Positions 42,449 through 55,097 of a stretch of DNA of 64,000 bases are shown piece after piece; position 1 is the stretch's first letter, and each line of letters begins with the position of its first letter. Both the position numbers and the translations under genes were made by a program. This stretch comes from Axinella damicornis (lineage: Eukaryota > Porifera > Demospongiae > Axinellida > Axinellidae), in contig OZ007512.1 in NCBI GenBank assembly GCA_963931865.1, positions 1,531,950 through 1,595,949 of the forward strand. The letters run 5' to 3'. The notes beneath the pieces are model-generated. The model searched no databases and had not been told where the DNA came from. It was given only the letters and a program-made list of their open reading frames with translations.

Positions 42449-42897
42449 TTAAGACTGATTTGAGTGCTGATCATATAATACAGCTGCGTATAAATCTCCC
42501 TTCCCACCACACACCATGCATGTCTATATTCCTACTGGTACCTTGCTTTAAATTAGTGTCATGGTGACGTTTGGAGGGGGGGGGGGGGGGGGGGGATTAT
42601 TATATACAAGCAATACAACCACAGGAGCACGTCTTGTGATGAAGGCATGACGTCAAGGGGGATCTAACTTTAACGTCACTATAATGCTAAGCGTACGCAT
42701 AATAGTTTGGAAATGCCCCCTCCCATGGTGTGCCATTCGAGGCTATTTACCACGTTAGGTGTGTGGGCCTTGCACTATACATGGCTAGCAGGTTTCCACT
42801 GGAATTCGCAGTAATGACTTATCAAGGACATGGCCGATTCTGTTTACATAACACCTTGGGATTCTTGTGCAGTGAGGAATTCCATGCAGGTCAACAG

Positions 42898-43446
42898 GCC
42901 AAGCTGTTGCCTGGATAAACAGACTTGAGTTCCTACTTCGTAGGCCAAGCTGTTGCCTGGATAAACAGACTTGAGTTCCTACTTTGTAGGCCAAGCTGTT
43001 GCCTGGATAAACAGACTTGAGTTCCTACTTCGTAGGCCAAGCTGTTGCCTGGATAAACAGACTTGAGTTCCTACTTCGTAGGCCAAGCTGTTGCCTGGAT
43101 AAACAGACTTGAGTTCCTACTTCGTAGGCCAAGCTGTTGCCTGGATAAACAGACTTGAGTTCCTACTTCGTAGGCCAAGCTGTTGCCTGGATAAACAGAC
43201 TTGAGTTCCTACTTCGTAGGCCAAGCTGTTGCCTGGATAAACAGACTTGAGTTCCTACTTCGTAGGCCAAGCTGTTGCCTGGATAAACAGACTTGAGTTC
43301 CTACTTCGTAGGCCAAGCTGTTGCCTGAATAAACAGACTTGAGTTCCTACTTCGTAGGCCAAGCTGTTGCCTGGATAAACAGACTTGAGTTCCTACTTCA
43401 TAGGCCAAGCTGTTGCCTGGATAAACAGACTTGAGTTCCTACTTCG
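42898..43446. repeat. 46-bp tandem repeat, about 12 copies
   Basis: Unit starts ggccaagctgttgcctggat and continues aaacagacttgagttcctac then ttcgta. Copies are almost identical (single changes such as ctgaat for ctggat). No spacers, so it is a minisatellite and not a CRISPR. Confidence 0.9.
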
Positions 43447-43587
43447 TGGATATGTAGGGTACGTGGGCAATATACCATGCTACTTTGCCGTCACGGGTAT
43501 AGCTAGAGCATTGACAATGATACCTATCTAGTAAACCTTTTGACACACAGTACACACAGCATGCAACAAAGTTCAAGAAGAAGCGTT

Positions 43588-43717
43588 TAACTCTTTAGCA
43601 ACCAATGACCGTCATGAGCTCCCATAAGAAGATATAATTATAGGGGCTTTAATACTTAATACTAGCTACAAGCTATACTTTAATACAGGCTGCTCCTTAT
43701 GGTCGGTAAAGGGTTAA
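43588..43717. repeat. small TTAA-type MITE
   Basis: ttaactctttagcaaccaat at the left and attggt-like ggtcggtaaagggttaa at the right form imperfect inverted ends. The ttaaaggg-like terminus recalls repeat family A. Confidence 0.35.
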
Positions 43718-43785
43718 GCTACTCATTCCATGTGGCTAGTACATCATGTTGAGGCTTGCTGTTATGTCTGTGGTCCACAACAACG

Positions 43786-43834
43786 ACTAGTCTCGGAACC
43801 AGACCATTCGCATGGGGTCTGGTTCCGAGACTAA
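43786..43834. mobile_element. minimal TAGTCTCG...CGAGACTA palindrome
   Basis: tagtctcggaaccagacc and ggtctggttccgagacta flank about 12 bases. It resembles the ends of the 54,819-61,341 element and is likely a deletion derivative. Confidence 0.5.
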
Positions 43835-45783
43835 ACAAAGACCGTGTATACCCGTATCTACAACAATGTCATCCATTTGATTCATGGCCTTCCACCTTCA
43901 AAGCAACCATATGCCTTCAATATTGGCCAGATCCTCTATTATTCCCATATACAGCATTTGCCTAGGGACTTATTATAGTGCCCCAAAAATGAAAAGACAC
44001 ACGGTTTTACACCTTACTAACTTAATAACAATAGTACTAGTTATGGCTAATGGGTAACTATGCAGCCAGTCCATGCTGCAGTACTGCAGTATTAAACTTG
44101 GCTAACCTGAAGTCCTTGAGACTCATCCGGAGATATCACTCGTGGCTAACTCAATTGAAGCAGAGATATAGGACTTAATTGGCCAACTTGAAGCAGAGTT
44201 GACTTGTAACAGCAACTACTCTATATAGCTAGCTATGAGTATAGCTAGCTACAGTGGCAGTGCCACCTGAATTATATAGCTAGCTATAGGCTTGAAGCAG
44301 AGCTGACTTGTAACGAGAACTAGCTACTCTAGACTACAGTTAAAAGAGCAGCTATACCTACATACAGTGGCAGGGCCACCGTAATTAGCTACCTACGGCT
44401 GGTTAGCTCTTTCCACTTCAGAAGTGAACAGGAGCTGACTGCATGGACAGTAGTTACATGCCTATCTACACGAATACTACTACTGCCCACATCCAGATAC
44501 CACCAGGTCCTGTGAGGAATTCAATCAAAATTGTTTTCTCCTGTTGTGTGCCCTACAGGCTGGAATAATCATGCAGGCATTAACGTGTTACCTCGTACTC
44601 ACCTTTAGGTGTAATATTTAATCTTAGAGTTAGTTAGCCTGGATGGATAATCCTACCCTGAGTATAAGCACTGCATGTGTTGTGTCAAGCATGTCAAGGG
44701 GCACAGTCACTCCAATACACGCTGTGCTTAGAGCTGCATGCAACTGCATGTGGCCACAACTGTCCAACAACTGCCTGCATGTGACCATGCTGCTAAACAG
44801 CCAGTGACCCTGTGACCGTTGCTAAGTAGTACAGTAAGCCACACCTACATCTGCCATATACGGGTCATACATAATCCCCTCTAAGTTAGCCTCATTCCTA
44901 GGCTCCAACGAGTCCAACCTGTGCACACGGAGACGAAAAATACGAAGCATTATTAGTTTTCGTCTCCGCACAAATACGGTGTTTATTGGAGTGACCACTC
45001 CTTGTGCGTACAGCTAGCTTTGTATTGGGTTGTGCTGTTGAGTGTTCAATGATAAGTTTACTAGCTCTTTGTGTAATGCAAACAGAAAACACTTCTGTAA
45101 TTTCGATCAAGGGGTAAAAAAACTTTGCAAAACACACACGGGACAACACAGAGCACATACACACATGGGACATCACAGCACAACACTAGCCAGGGAGCAC
45201 ATACACACACCGTGACACACGGGACATCACAGCACACCACTGGTTACCACCGCCCCAGGGAGCACATACAAACAACCAAAGAATAAAAATGACGTCACTG
45301 GAATCAATGTGTGCGGGATAAATGATGTTTGCAAGAGCATAAAAGGGTTATAACGATAACCCATGCTTGTGTAAAGCACAAACAAGGGTTAATAAATCTG
45401 ACCACACATAAGACGACATCTTAGAAGAGATACAGTGACTCAGGACAGCCAATGAGGCGGTGTTCTGGAGAGTTCCTTGAGCATGCTCAACAGTTTCCTG
45501 TTGTGCGATGTGTAATAGTTTCTGACAAAGAATCTGTCCGACTCAGACATGGGTGAGTAGTGTCTTCCCTTGCTGGGCCCAAGGCAGTGAGGACGGCCAC
45601 CGTCAGAGAAGCAGAAGAACCCTTTCTTCTTGTTATACCTGGCAACAGCAGCAGCAGACACAGATCACGTGATCCCATTCTTCCAAGAGATTAAGCCTTA
45701 GGGTTGCCTGGCCAGACCCAGTTCCTCACTGAGGGAAAGGGTCTGGGACATGGCTATAGAGGAGTTTGTCGCCCTGCAACGTG

Positions 45784-45830
45784 GAGTGGTAACCAATACT
45801 CCCTTCCCCTCCTTCCCCCTCCTCGCCCAT

Positions 45831-45880
<50 letters not shown>

Positions 45881-46030
45881 TCCTTCCCTCTCCTCCCCCC
45901 TTCCCCCCTCCCCACTTTCCCCCTTCCCCACTTTCCCCTTCCCCCTCCTCCGCCCTTCACCATCCTCCCCACTTCCCCTTCCTCGCTCCTTCCCCCTCTT
46001 CCCCCCTTCCCCCTCCTCCCCTCTCTTCCC
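45784..46030. repeat. C/T-rich low-complexity tract with a run of about 47 C
   Basis: 45,832-45,878 is pure C. The rest is cttcccc/ctcccc repeats. It lies in the last NDST intron. On the NDST sense strand it is G-rich, a possible quadruplex former. Confidence 0.9.
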
Positions 46031-46249
46031 CCCTTGGTTATCCCCCCATCTCTTCCGGACTCACTTGAGAAGTTTCCAGTAGTTGACGTCCGGTATTTTG
46101 AGGAACTTCTGCACATTGAACATCACCTGGGCGGGATGGTCGACCAGCTCATCCCCATCAACAAACAGCAGCTGCGTGTGAGGCAGAACGGAAGGAAAGG
46201 AAGCCAAAATAGTTTCAGGGGGAGAGTCCATTAGAGGTAACCGTGTACC

Positions 46250-46626
46250 TAGCCTCATTTCCAGGCCATTCCCACCACCAATATCTGCAAATATGGCGAG
46301 GGAAGGCCTGGAGATCAGGTAGATAGATGGTAGACACATGGGAAGCAGTGCCCATGGACAATGAAGAATCTCGAAGCCCTTTCTTGTGCTGTCCATCCAA
46401 AGGCTGGATGTCAGAGCATTCAGAAGACAGACGATCAATACCGTTCGTTATTCACGATGCCATCAGGTGGACATACGGGGGTGGGGGGGTGGGTGCCCAA
46501 CGTTATAATACCTGTTTTATGTCAATCCATGCCTGGCAGATCTCCCAAGTTTTTCCTGCCGCATTTGCATACTTCAAGTGATCAAATACAGGCAGTGGAA
46601 TTGCCTGGGAACGATCAACGAGGCTA
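46250..46626. mobile_element. probable TAGYCTCGTTCCCAGRCC-family MITE in NDST intron
   Basis: Left tagcctcatttccaggcc and right tgcctgggaacgatcaacga / ggcta are imperfect inverted ends; aggcctggagatc lies inside. No clear target duplication. Confidence 0.45.
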
Positions 46627-46879
46627 GGGCGCACCTGTTTAGGAGGGAAGTATTCAAGCCACTTGCTGATGTGTCGGTGGTATTCGCCGGGCAGGAGACA
46701 CTGCGACCTCAGGGAGAGCACTCTCCGGCTGGATGAGGAGGCGGCACTGGATCGAATCACCTCGGAGAAGGAGTGCTGCGTGGCAGCAGGGACGCATTGG
46801 GCGAGCATGTGCTGGGAGGTGGGGGGAAAGGGTTAAGATGATGTGGGATCTAGACACTCCCCTTTCACACGGCACACAC

Positions 46880-47395
<516 letters not shown>

Positions 47396-47625
47396 CACCA
47401 AACACACTCGAAAACACGTGCACAAACACGAATAGCGGGAGTTATTGAGCTAGTTCACAGCATCAACAATTGAATGATAGGCTCCCAAAACACACACACA
47501 CACATGCAATGAGTACGTGCCTACACACACACCTGGTACCAGGAGTAAGCTCTCTTGATAGGGTCCTGCAGGATGATGATCAGTTTAGCATCTGGTAGTA
47601 GAGTGTGGGCCCTGTGAAGAGATGG

Positions 47626-47905
47626 AGGGAGCGGGGAGGGAGGGAGCGGGGAGGGAGGGAGGGAGGGAGGGAGGGAGGGAGTGAGGAAGGAGGGAAGGAG
47701 GGAGCAGGGAGGGAGCGAGGAGGGAGGGAGGGAGGGAGAGAGGGAGGGAGGGGAGGGAGGGAGGGAGGGAGGGAGGGAGGGAGAGAAGGAGGGAGGGAGG
47801 AGGGTTGGAGGGAGGGAAGGAGGGAGGGAGGGACAAAGGAGGGAGAGGGTTGATGGAGGGAGTAGAGGGAGGGAGGGAGGGAGGGAGGGAGGGAGGGAGT
47901 GTCGT
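47626..47905. repeat. GGGA-type minisatellite
   Basis: gggagggagg repeats with gcgggg, gagaagg and similar variants, ending 15 bases from an NDST exon acceptor at 47,611. Confidence 0.95.
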
Positions 47906-48112
47906 TGGGAGGTGTGCAAGGTATGTGGGTGTGTGAGGTGGGTGTGTGTTGTGTGGGTGTGAAGGTGTGTGAGAGTGTACCTGAGGGGGGCCAGTGGGTG
48001 CGTGAGGTAAGTGGCACTCTTCTCAAACAGTTTATGGGACGGTGACTCCGGATATCGGAACTGGTCCATGTACCTGGATTGGGAATGGGAACACTGCCTA
48101 GCTCATACACTG

Positions 48113-48116
<4 letters not shown>

Positions 48117-48154
<38 letters not shown>

Positions 48155-48155
48155 A

Positions 48156-48225
<70 letters not shown>

Positions 48226-48232
48226 ACAAACA

Positions 48233-48304
<72 letters not shown>
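48117..48304. repeat. (CA)n microsatellite
   Basis: CA repeats with caccacac interruptions, lying between two NDST exons (48,324 and 48,073). Confidence 0.95.
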
Positions 48305-48307
<3 letters not shown>

Positions 48308-48545
48308 CCACGTGCCCACTCACCAGTCAATGCCGTACTGGTAGATGGTATCATGCTGAAGAATTGAACCTCCTCATAGTGGTCCTGGGTATTCCTGTTT
48401 GACATCACGCTGTGGTGTAGCTTGAGGAACGAGTACAATGCCGTGGTGCCAGACTTCTGGGGGCCCAGGATCAGGAGGGACGGGAGACGCGAGCAGGTGT
48501 GACCAGCCGGCCAGATGTCCATGTGTCGCTTGTCCCTACAGGGAG

Positions 48546-48547
<2 letters not shown>

Positions 48548-48590
<43 letters not shown>

Positions 48591-48592
48591 TG
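48548..48592. repeat. (GT)n microsatellite
   Basis: About 22 GT units, 12 bases upstream (in sense) of the acceptor of the exon starting at 48,535. Confidence 0.9.
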
Positions 48593-48689
48593 TGCTGGTG
48601 TGCTTGGAGGTGTTCAACGTTCATCTGGCTATCTAAGTCAATCAGCTTGCATGTCACTGTACAAGGTCAGTCATTAGCACTCAATCAGC

Positions 48690-48950
48690 TTGCATACCTC
48701 AGTAAAATTTGATGAAGATTTTGATGCACTGAGCTCAGTATTCTTGATGCACTCAGCTTGCGTACATTGTAGCTCTGTCAAATATAACAAGCTGAGTGTA
48801 TCAAGAATACAGAGGTTTACTGAGTTATGCAAGCTGAGTGCATCAAGTTATGCAAGCTGCATCAAGAATACTGAGTGTTACTGAGTTATGCAAGCTGCAT
48901 CAAGAATACTGAGTTTTACTGAGTTACATGTATGCAAGCTGGGTGCATGT
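48690..48950. repeat. degenerate minisatellite of about 40 bp with inverted members
   Basis: Units like gcaagctgcatcaagaatac then tgagttttactgagttatg are repeated, some inverted (cttgatgcactcagcttgcg). Intronic in NDST. Confidence 0.7.
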
Positions 48951-49149
48951 ACTCACAGTCCAGACGGGCATCCTGTCCTCAGGAAATATCTCAAAGTATT
49001 TCTTGCCAAGGGTCAAAGGTCGGTCAGTTCTCAGATCCATTTGTGTCCACCTCTTCACAAATTAGAAGAGGGCATTAAATAGAAATGGAGCGAGGTGGTC
49101 ATGGGCATAGTTTGTGACGTGGGTCATGAAAATGGATACCTGCGTAATT

Positions 49150-49350
49150 TGTGTGTGTGTGTGTGTGTGGGAGATAGGAGGGGAGTGTGTAATGTGTGTG
49201 TGTGTATGTGTGTGGGAGACGGAAGGGAGTGTGTAATGTGTGTGTGTGTGTGTGGGAGATAGGAGGGGAGTGTGTAATGTGTGTGTGTGTATGTGTGTGG
49301 GAGACGGAAGGGAGTGTGTAATGTGTGTGTGTGTGTGTGTGTGTGTGTTG
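49150..49350. repeat. (GT)n microsatellite with gggagayrgragggagt interruptions
   Basis: GT runs separated by about four copies of a ggga(g/t)a-type block, giving a higher-order repeat of about 50 bases. Confidence 0.9.
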
Positions 49351-50199
49351 TGTGTATGCGTGTCAAATGCCTGCGTGTGTACACTATGTAGTCTTCAAAC
49401 GAGCCTACCGGGTCCTTCATGATAGCAACAAGTAGCGACGCAACCAGTTAGGACAGGCGTTTTGGCGTCCCTTGATCACGTGATCGATGAGGACCATGCT
49501 CGAGTCGATCGAGTCAGATCAGCCATGGCATCGAAAGAACATATTGGTGAGTTTCGACATGTAAGCGTCAGCGATCACGGCTGTGTGGTCAGGATCTTTG
49601 TGGGTGTACTGGCAACCAACATCGAAGAGAGTGATCGAGCAATGGCGGCTAACGGCATCATTTATATATATATGCGGTACAAATTTTCCTGAGTGAATTT
49701 TATCTACGTGGCATAATTTTTCGCCTACCAGGAATGTACTTTATTTACACGGCACAATTTTTCCCTTACCAGGAGTAAAGTTGGGGATACATGGTCACAG
49801 TAATGAAATGTGTCCTGTGTGAAGCTCAAGCTAACGAATCTACGGCATGCATGCACACACTTCGTGCCAGGTATTATACTCACAGGGTTGCTAAGCAACA
49901 CATCAAACAGATCCCCTCCCTCTGCAAAGGAGAGCAGTTCCTCCCTTCCTCCTCGGAAGTGGCTGAACTTGAACGTGTGCGTAAACAGCCGGCACGTCTG
50001 CCTGGGAAGCACCTGGGGAATGATACCATGTGACAGTCATGTGACAGACATGCGACAGACAGGCATTCCTTAGCTCAAACATTTGACTTACATGTAACTC
50101 AATATATCCACCGTCTGTAGACCACTCAAGCTCAGCTTATACATAAAGACACGTATCCATGCATTTGAATGAGTTATGAAGCTTGGTATCGTGCATAGT

Positions 50200-50600
50200 G
50201 CATAGTCCAAACATTTGGCCTGACTCCTCCTCCCTGTATCCTGAAAGACACTATATCTTGGTATGTGAACGAGATATGAAGCTGGGGATTGTGCCATTGT
50301 GATCAGCATGAAAACAGCTTTCAAATAATGTCCTAAAATTGGTTTTTATTGTCGGTCACATTTTTGCCAAAATCGCACTCGACCAAAGGCTATAATCCAT
50401 GGTTTTTCATGATTTTGGGTCAAAATTCAACCTACAGCAAAACAGACATCATTGGAATGCTCAATTCATGCTGATCACAATGGTGCAAATCCCGGCTTCA
50501 TATCTCCTTCCTAGCCCAAGATATCGCACCCGTCCAAAGGCTATAATTCAAAACATTTGGCCTAATTCCTACTCCATACAACGCCAGTTTTTGATCGCTT
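50200..50600. repeat. imperfect inverted repeat (fold-back element)
   Basis: caaacatttggcctgactcc ... gctggggattgtgccattgt / gatcagcatg on one side and catgctgatcacaatggtgc ... aaaacatttggcctaattcc on the other are inverted with mismatches. It lies in an NDST intron. Confidence 0.5.
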
Positions 50601-50964
50601 ACAGTAATTTTGCATACCGCAAGCAATGAGGTGTAGAAGGCCTGGGAATGAGGCTATGCATGCCCCCAGGACGCACTCCATAACAAGGGGCAGGCAGCAA
50701 TCGGAACTTTGAAGACAAGACTTGATCTTTGCTGGCTTCACTGTGTATCCTCAGTGTGCTGATGAAGTACTGAGCAGGGATCTGTCGCTCACCAGAAGCA
50801 CTGTTCTGGCGATTTTGGTTTGTTCCATTTTTGGCAGAAAAGGTACATCAGTCAACCTATAGGACAGTAGCGCTGTTTCTGCCAATTTTCGTTTGATTCC
50901 AAAATTGACATTTTACATCAATGTGCCGTAATTGGTTTCCAGGTTTCACGCGTGAACATACCTG

Positions 50965-51378
50965 CCCTTTCACCACACCTCCTTCCGCCCCTCAACCCCT
51001 CCACTATACATACCCTCCATCCTTCCGTCCCTCCACTCCTCCACTATACATACCCTCCCTCCTTCCCGTCCCTCCACCCCTCCACTATACATACCCTCCA
51101 TCCTTCCATCCCTCCACCCCTCCACTATATATACCCTCCATCCCTCCGTCCCTCCGTCCCTCAGTCCCTCAACCCCTCCTCCCTCCACCCCTCCACTATA
51201 CTCTCCATCCCTCCACCTCTCAGTCCCTCCACCTCCCCACCCCACCCCTCCATCCCTCTGTCCCTCCACCTCTCCACCCCACCCCTCCATCCCTCCGTCC
51301 CTCCACCCCTCCATCCCTCCGTCCCTCCACCCCTCCATCCTCTGTCCCTCCACCCCTGCACCCTACACCACTCCACCC
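50965..51378. repeat. C-rich minisatellite (ctccaccc / tccatccctccgtcc)
   Basis: Repeated ccctccactatacatacc and ctccatccctccgtccctcc units. It abuts the donor of the NDST exon ending at 51,384. Long open frames here (Pro/Ser-rich) are repeat artefacts. Confidence 0.9.
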
Positions 51379-51724
51379 CTCACCATGATGCCTCGATGTA
51401 TGAAGCCTCGTCTCATGTGATCCGGTCTCAGGTGGGGGTACTCCTCGGTGGTTGCTATGGTAACATTCCAGATGGTGTTCCAGGCGTGGTAGAGGTGTGG
51501 CAGGATGGGGTAGATGCCGGAGTGATGGGGGGAGACCGCATAGTGGTTGGTGAAGGCAGGGATGGAGTGAAGCTGGAAAGGGGGGAGGGGAGAAGGGGAG
51601 GGGGAGGGGGAGGGGAGAGAGGGAGGACGTGTGAGGGTCAGCAATGTCCTATTAAGTACTATGTACACCGTACATTATCGCTATAGCAACTCCTACACAA
51701 ATAAACCACACATGCACACGTGCG

Positions 51725-51727
<3 letters not shown>

Positions 51728-51793
<66 letters not shown>

Positions 51794-51967
51794 CTTAGCA
51801 AAAGCTACGTTGTCTTTCAAAGAAGCTCTCAGCTTGTCCTCACTGACGTTGTGAGGTTGCAGGTGGTGGTAGCTAGGTGTGGTCAAACCACCAGAACTGG
51901 CCAGCGTGGTTCACCAGCTCCTGATCTCCAGCGACTTCATCCGCTGAGATTCATGTGTGGTGTGTGT

Positions 51968-52005
<38 letters not shown>

Positions 52006-52018
52006 GTGTGTGTGTGTG

Positions 52019-52051
<33 letters not shown>

Positions 52052-52052
52052 T
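51728..52052. repeat. two microsatellites flanking an NDST exon
   Basis: (CA)n at 51,728-51,790 lies next to the donor of exon 51,943-51,794. (GT)n at 51,958-52,052 lies 15 bases upstream (in sense) of its acceptor. Confidence 0.9.
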
Positions 52053-52158
52053 TCCTGTGACCTGAGATTGTAGCGTAAAGGTTCAAGGGGGGACAAAATC
52101 ATAGTGCAGCAAAGTGCGGAGAGCATGAGTTGCCCCGAATAATCTTCATGATGCGTTT

Positions 52159-52313
52159 ACAAGCTTGTAATTAAGTCACATGACGTGACTACAAGCTTGT
52201 GATTAGGTCACATGACGTGACTACAAGCTTGTGATTAGGTCACAAGACGTGACTACAAGCTACATGTATTAGGTCACATGACGTGACTACAAGCTTGTGA
52301 TTATGTCACATGA
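52159..52313. repeat. 32-bp tandem repeat, about 5 copies
   Basis: Unit acaagcttgtgattaggtca then catgacgtgact. Each copy holds the palindrome tcacatgacgtga, close to a CRE/E-box-like site. Intronic, next to the NDST exon at 52,324. Confidence 0.8.
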
Positions 52314-52418
52314 CTGGAATGACCTGTTCCTCTGTTGTAGTATCTCCCACAGAAGCCGAGGTTGAAGGCGAATCCAGGGACACGGTCCCTCAGCTGCTGC
52401 TGAGCTCCTACCAGAGCC

Positions 52419-52419
52419 T

Positions 52420-52471
<52 letters not shown>

Positions 52472-52477
52472 GTGTGC

Positions 52478-52512
<35 letters not shown>

Positions 52513-52545
52513 CATGTGTGTGTGGGTGTACATGTGTGTGTGTGA
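52419..52545. repeat. (GT)n microsatellite forming an NDST 3' splice region
   Basis: In NDST sense the intron ends cacacacacacactcag before exon 52,417. The CA tract takes the place of the polypyrimidine tract. Confidence 0.85.
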
Positions 52546-52947
52546 CCTATGTTTAAACGAAATTTAGTTCCCCCTACATCCATCGTTATGTCACGTGTCA
52601 TGGGATGTTGCCATGGTATGTCACATGTCATGACAGGAGGCTATGAGCACCCGAACAGCATGTACATGTATGAGCGTCCAGATAGCAGTCCACAACACCC
52701 TTTGCATGGATTACACCTTCCCGTTCTGAATTGCAAGAATTTGACGGCTTCTCACATGTAGCTAATAGAAGTGACATATGCTTCTTAAAGAATTAGGTGC
52801 CAACGTAGCACTTACCATACATGGAATTTCGTTACGGCTGCTAATTGGACAACAAGATGTAGGATGCTTCCTTGTGCAGTACACTCATAACCTCCCTGGT
52901 CACAACAACTGTGGCATCCCTACAACGTATGTACACATGTATGTACC

Positions 52948-53480
52948 ACCAGGAGCGCATGAGCCACCAGGAGCGCATGAGCCACTAGGAGCGCATGAGC
53001 CACGAGGAGCGCATGAGCCACCAGGAGCGCATGAGCCACCAGGAGCACATGAGCCACCAGGAGCCACCAGGAGCGCATGAGCCACCAAGAGCGCATGAGC
53101 CACCAGGAGCACATGAGCCACCAGGAGTGCATGAGCCACCAGGAGCGCATGAGCCACCAGGAGCCACCAGGAGCCACCAAGAGCGCATGAGCCACCAGGA
53201 GCGCATGAGCCACCAGGAGCGCATGAGCCACCAGGAGCGCATGAGCCACTAGGAGCGCATGAGCCACCAGGAGCGCATGAGCCACCAGGAGTGCATGAGC
53301 CACCAGGAGCGCATGAGCCACCAGGAGCCCATGAGCCACCAGGAGCGCATGAGCCACCAGGAGCCCATGAGCCACCAGGAGCGCATGAGCCACCAGGAGC
53401 GCATGAGCCACCAGGAGCGCATGAGCCACCAGGAGCGCATGAGCCACCAGGAGGGAAGGAGCCACCAGGAGCGCATGAGC
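52948..53480. repeat. 18-bp minisatellite, about 30 copies
   Basis: Unit gagccaccaggagcgcat with small variants (cacgagg, cactagg, gcccat). Because 18 is a multiple of three, frames stay open on both strands (MSHQER, AHEPPG, APGGSC, LVAHAL). It lies in an NDST intron and is not coding as far as I can tell. Confidence 0.95.
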
Positions 53481-53591
53481 CACCGAAGGCTGGGAAGGAG
53501 CACTGAACTAGTATAGACATGTTGTGATCCCTCCCGCCTTACGGTCATATCTTACATGACCACACAAGCAAGAGAAGTATTGATAGCCAAC

Positions 53592-54818
53592 CTGAACATC
53601 GTTGGGGGTCATCTTCCTTCCCTTGGGAGCCACAAAGGCATCGTCGATGTCCACCATCACCCAGCGCTGACGCCCAAACCTCAGCACGGGAGAGGAGGCC
53701 AGACTCCTAATCATATCCAGGAGCAGCAGCTTCATCAACCAGAATGTGATGGGCCCTCCGATGAACACCTTCTTGACCCCATCCAACATCCCCCGGACGG
53801 AAATTACCACAGGGGAGGTTGAAAAACTGGAATTACCGCGCTTGAAATATTTCATACTGAGAAGGACCACAAAGTTTGATTCAACTTCATCCTTGCTCGT
53901 ATCTCTCTTCCTTCTGAGCCTTGCTGGGGTCACACGAGCTCTCTCAACCATTTGCAAGAGTCTCCGGGATGTGTGATGTCCACTGTCTTCCATCCCTGTC
54001 ACGTGACTTGGTCCATTAGTCACATGACCTTGCACATTATCCACATTGGTAGTCACGTGACTTTGCACACTATATATCCACGTGATGTGGCTTTGTCCAG
54101 CAGACTTGTGACCAGGGATGTGATCTTGTCCGTTAGTGGTCTGACTGTCACGCTTCTGGCGCACTATTGGTTCGAACACCTGCCAGACGGTGTTTGGAAG
54201 AACTTTACTAATTCTTTCACTGGACTTTGCGTAATAGAACTTGTGGGAAGAGTTCAGTTCCAAATACTCTACCGCTTCAGCGTACACAAGACGAGTCCTC
54301 AGGCGATTCAAAGCGGTTGGTTTACCGACACCGATGCTTAGCTTGTCTGTAGCAAGCTGTGTGAGAAGAATGAGCGAGACGTTGAACGTTCTGCAGTAGC
54401 TGAGGTACGGTGACCTCTCCCTCATAGCCCAGTTGGAGAACAAAGCAGTCATGTCTGTCATGATGATCAGGGAGAACCTCTTGACTTCTCTCCCATTCAA
54501 TGGCACTGTGAGGGTGGGTTGCCTAGCAACAGAGTGGCGATACAAGGAGAAGTCGATTCGCTGGGACTCTAGGAATGTCCTCACGCTCTCAGTAGTTCGG
54601 AGGGAGTTACCCGTGTGCAGCAACAAGACTTTAGGATGAACTTCATCCGGTCGGTTTCTTTTCTGAGGCAGTACTGGTACCTCTGGTCTGTCATTCCGTG
54701 TTTCTTCCGCACTACTGGACGTAATCCCCGGATATCCCTCTGTATAAGTCCGTAAAATGAATTCGTACCCTCCATGGATCCAATGGCATTGCTGTAGTAT
54801 ACAAACCCGTACACTGCT
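53592..54818 (-). pseudogene. NDST: NDST exon 1, 3' part: stem and N-deacetylase domain
   Basis: The frame VHPKVLLLHTGNSLRTTESV, then VKRFSLIIMTDM, down to KKVFIGGPITFWLMKLLLLD and VMVDIDDAFVAPKGRKMTPN matches the N-terminal half of NDSTs, including the conserved DIDD. Between the anchor frame (to SMEG, about 54,765) and this frame the phase changes. A short intron (gtacga ... cag, 29 or 86 bases) would restore it, otherwise it is another frameshift. A repeated GQSHIT/VQSHVT/VQGHVT/GPSHVT insert (about 54,000-54,130) is unusual. Donor GTTGGC at 53,591. Confidence 0.75.
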
Positions 54819-55097
54819 TAGTCTCGTTCCCAGACCCAAACCATGGATAATAAAGTACGCGAGGTGGATAGGAAACGGGTGTGGTGCACGGAGTAGTTTA
54901 CGGAAGTTGCAATTACTGTTCTCGTTACGGGTCGTGTACGTGTATGATTTTGCAGCTGAGTAGTTCTTCGTTCTACCCATTGCGTACCGATTCTGCTGGC
55001 CTTCCAATGGTGGTCCTATGGGGCTGGTAAGTCATATCTACAGTCTAACTGTGCTTACATGTACAGAAAACACGGTTTTGTTTTGTGCCATGAAGTA

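Larger units (their letters stand above)
42449..45439. other. intergenic region with repeats, no gene
   Basis: Upstream of the ankyrin pseudogene and downstream of NDST. It contains a run of about 20 G (42,575-42,595), the 46-bp tandem array, small inverted-repeat elements, agctagctat-rich text near 44,220-44,300 and a two-copy repeat at 45,120-45,270 (gggacatcacagcacac). No coding region recognised. Confidence 0.45.
49884..52417 (-). pseudogene. NDST: NDST deacetylase exons 2-5
   Basis: 52417-52324 encodes ALVGAQQQLRDRVPGFAFNL then GFCGRYYNRGT. 51943-51794 encodes ADEVAGDQELVNHAGQFWWF then DHT, a stop, and in the next frame SYHHLQPHNVSEDKL. Restoring the missing Trp of the family motif WWFPHMWSH shows that two bases are lost near 51,875. 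51572-51384 encodes HYAVSPHHSGIYPILPHLYH and TTEEYPHLRPDHMRRGFIHR; the HH is the conserved metal-site pair. 50012-49884 encodes VLPRQTCRLFTHTF and AEGGDLFDVLLSNP. The order equals that of animal NDSTs. Confidence 0.75.

Noticed and set aside
42898..43446. Regular 46-bp repeats looking like a CRISPR array
   Set aside because: There are no unique spacers; units are directly adjacent and nearly identical. It is a minisatellite in a eukaryotic genome.
49400..49800. Candidate for the missing NDST exon (family segment resembling ...NYGNDRLGLYTF)
   Set aside because: I read both strands of 49,060-49,880 and found no convincing match; left as not found rather than forced.
50921..51686. Pro/Ser-rich frame of 244 codons
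   Set aside because: Built on the C-rich minisatellite and running antisense across an NDST exon; composition only.
52900..53548. Frames up to 206 codons (APGGSC, LVAHAL, MSHQER repeats)
   Set aside because: The 18-bp unit keeps several frames open on both strands at once, which is expected from the repeat alone. It lies between two well-supported NDST exons.
53508..55007. 499-codon frame as one uninterrupted NDST exon with its own start
   Set aside because: The first about 60 codons lie inside the transposon end and are read-through. The NDST part begins at 54,818.
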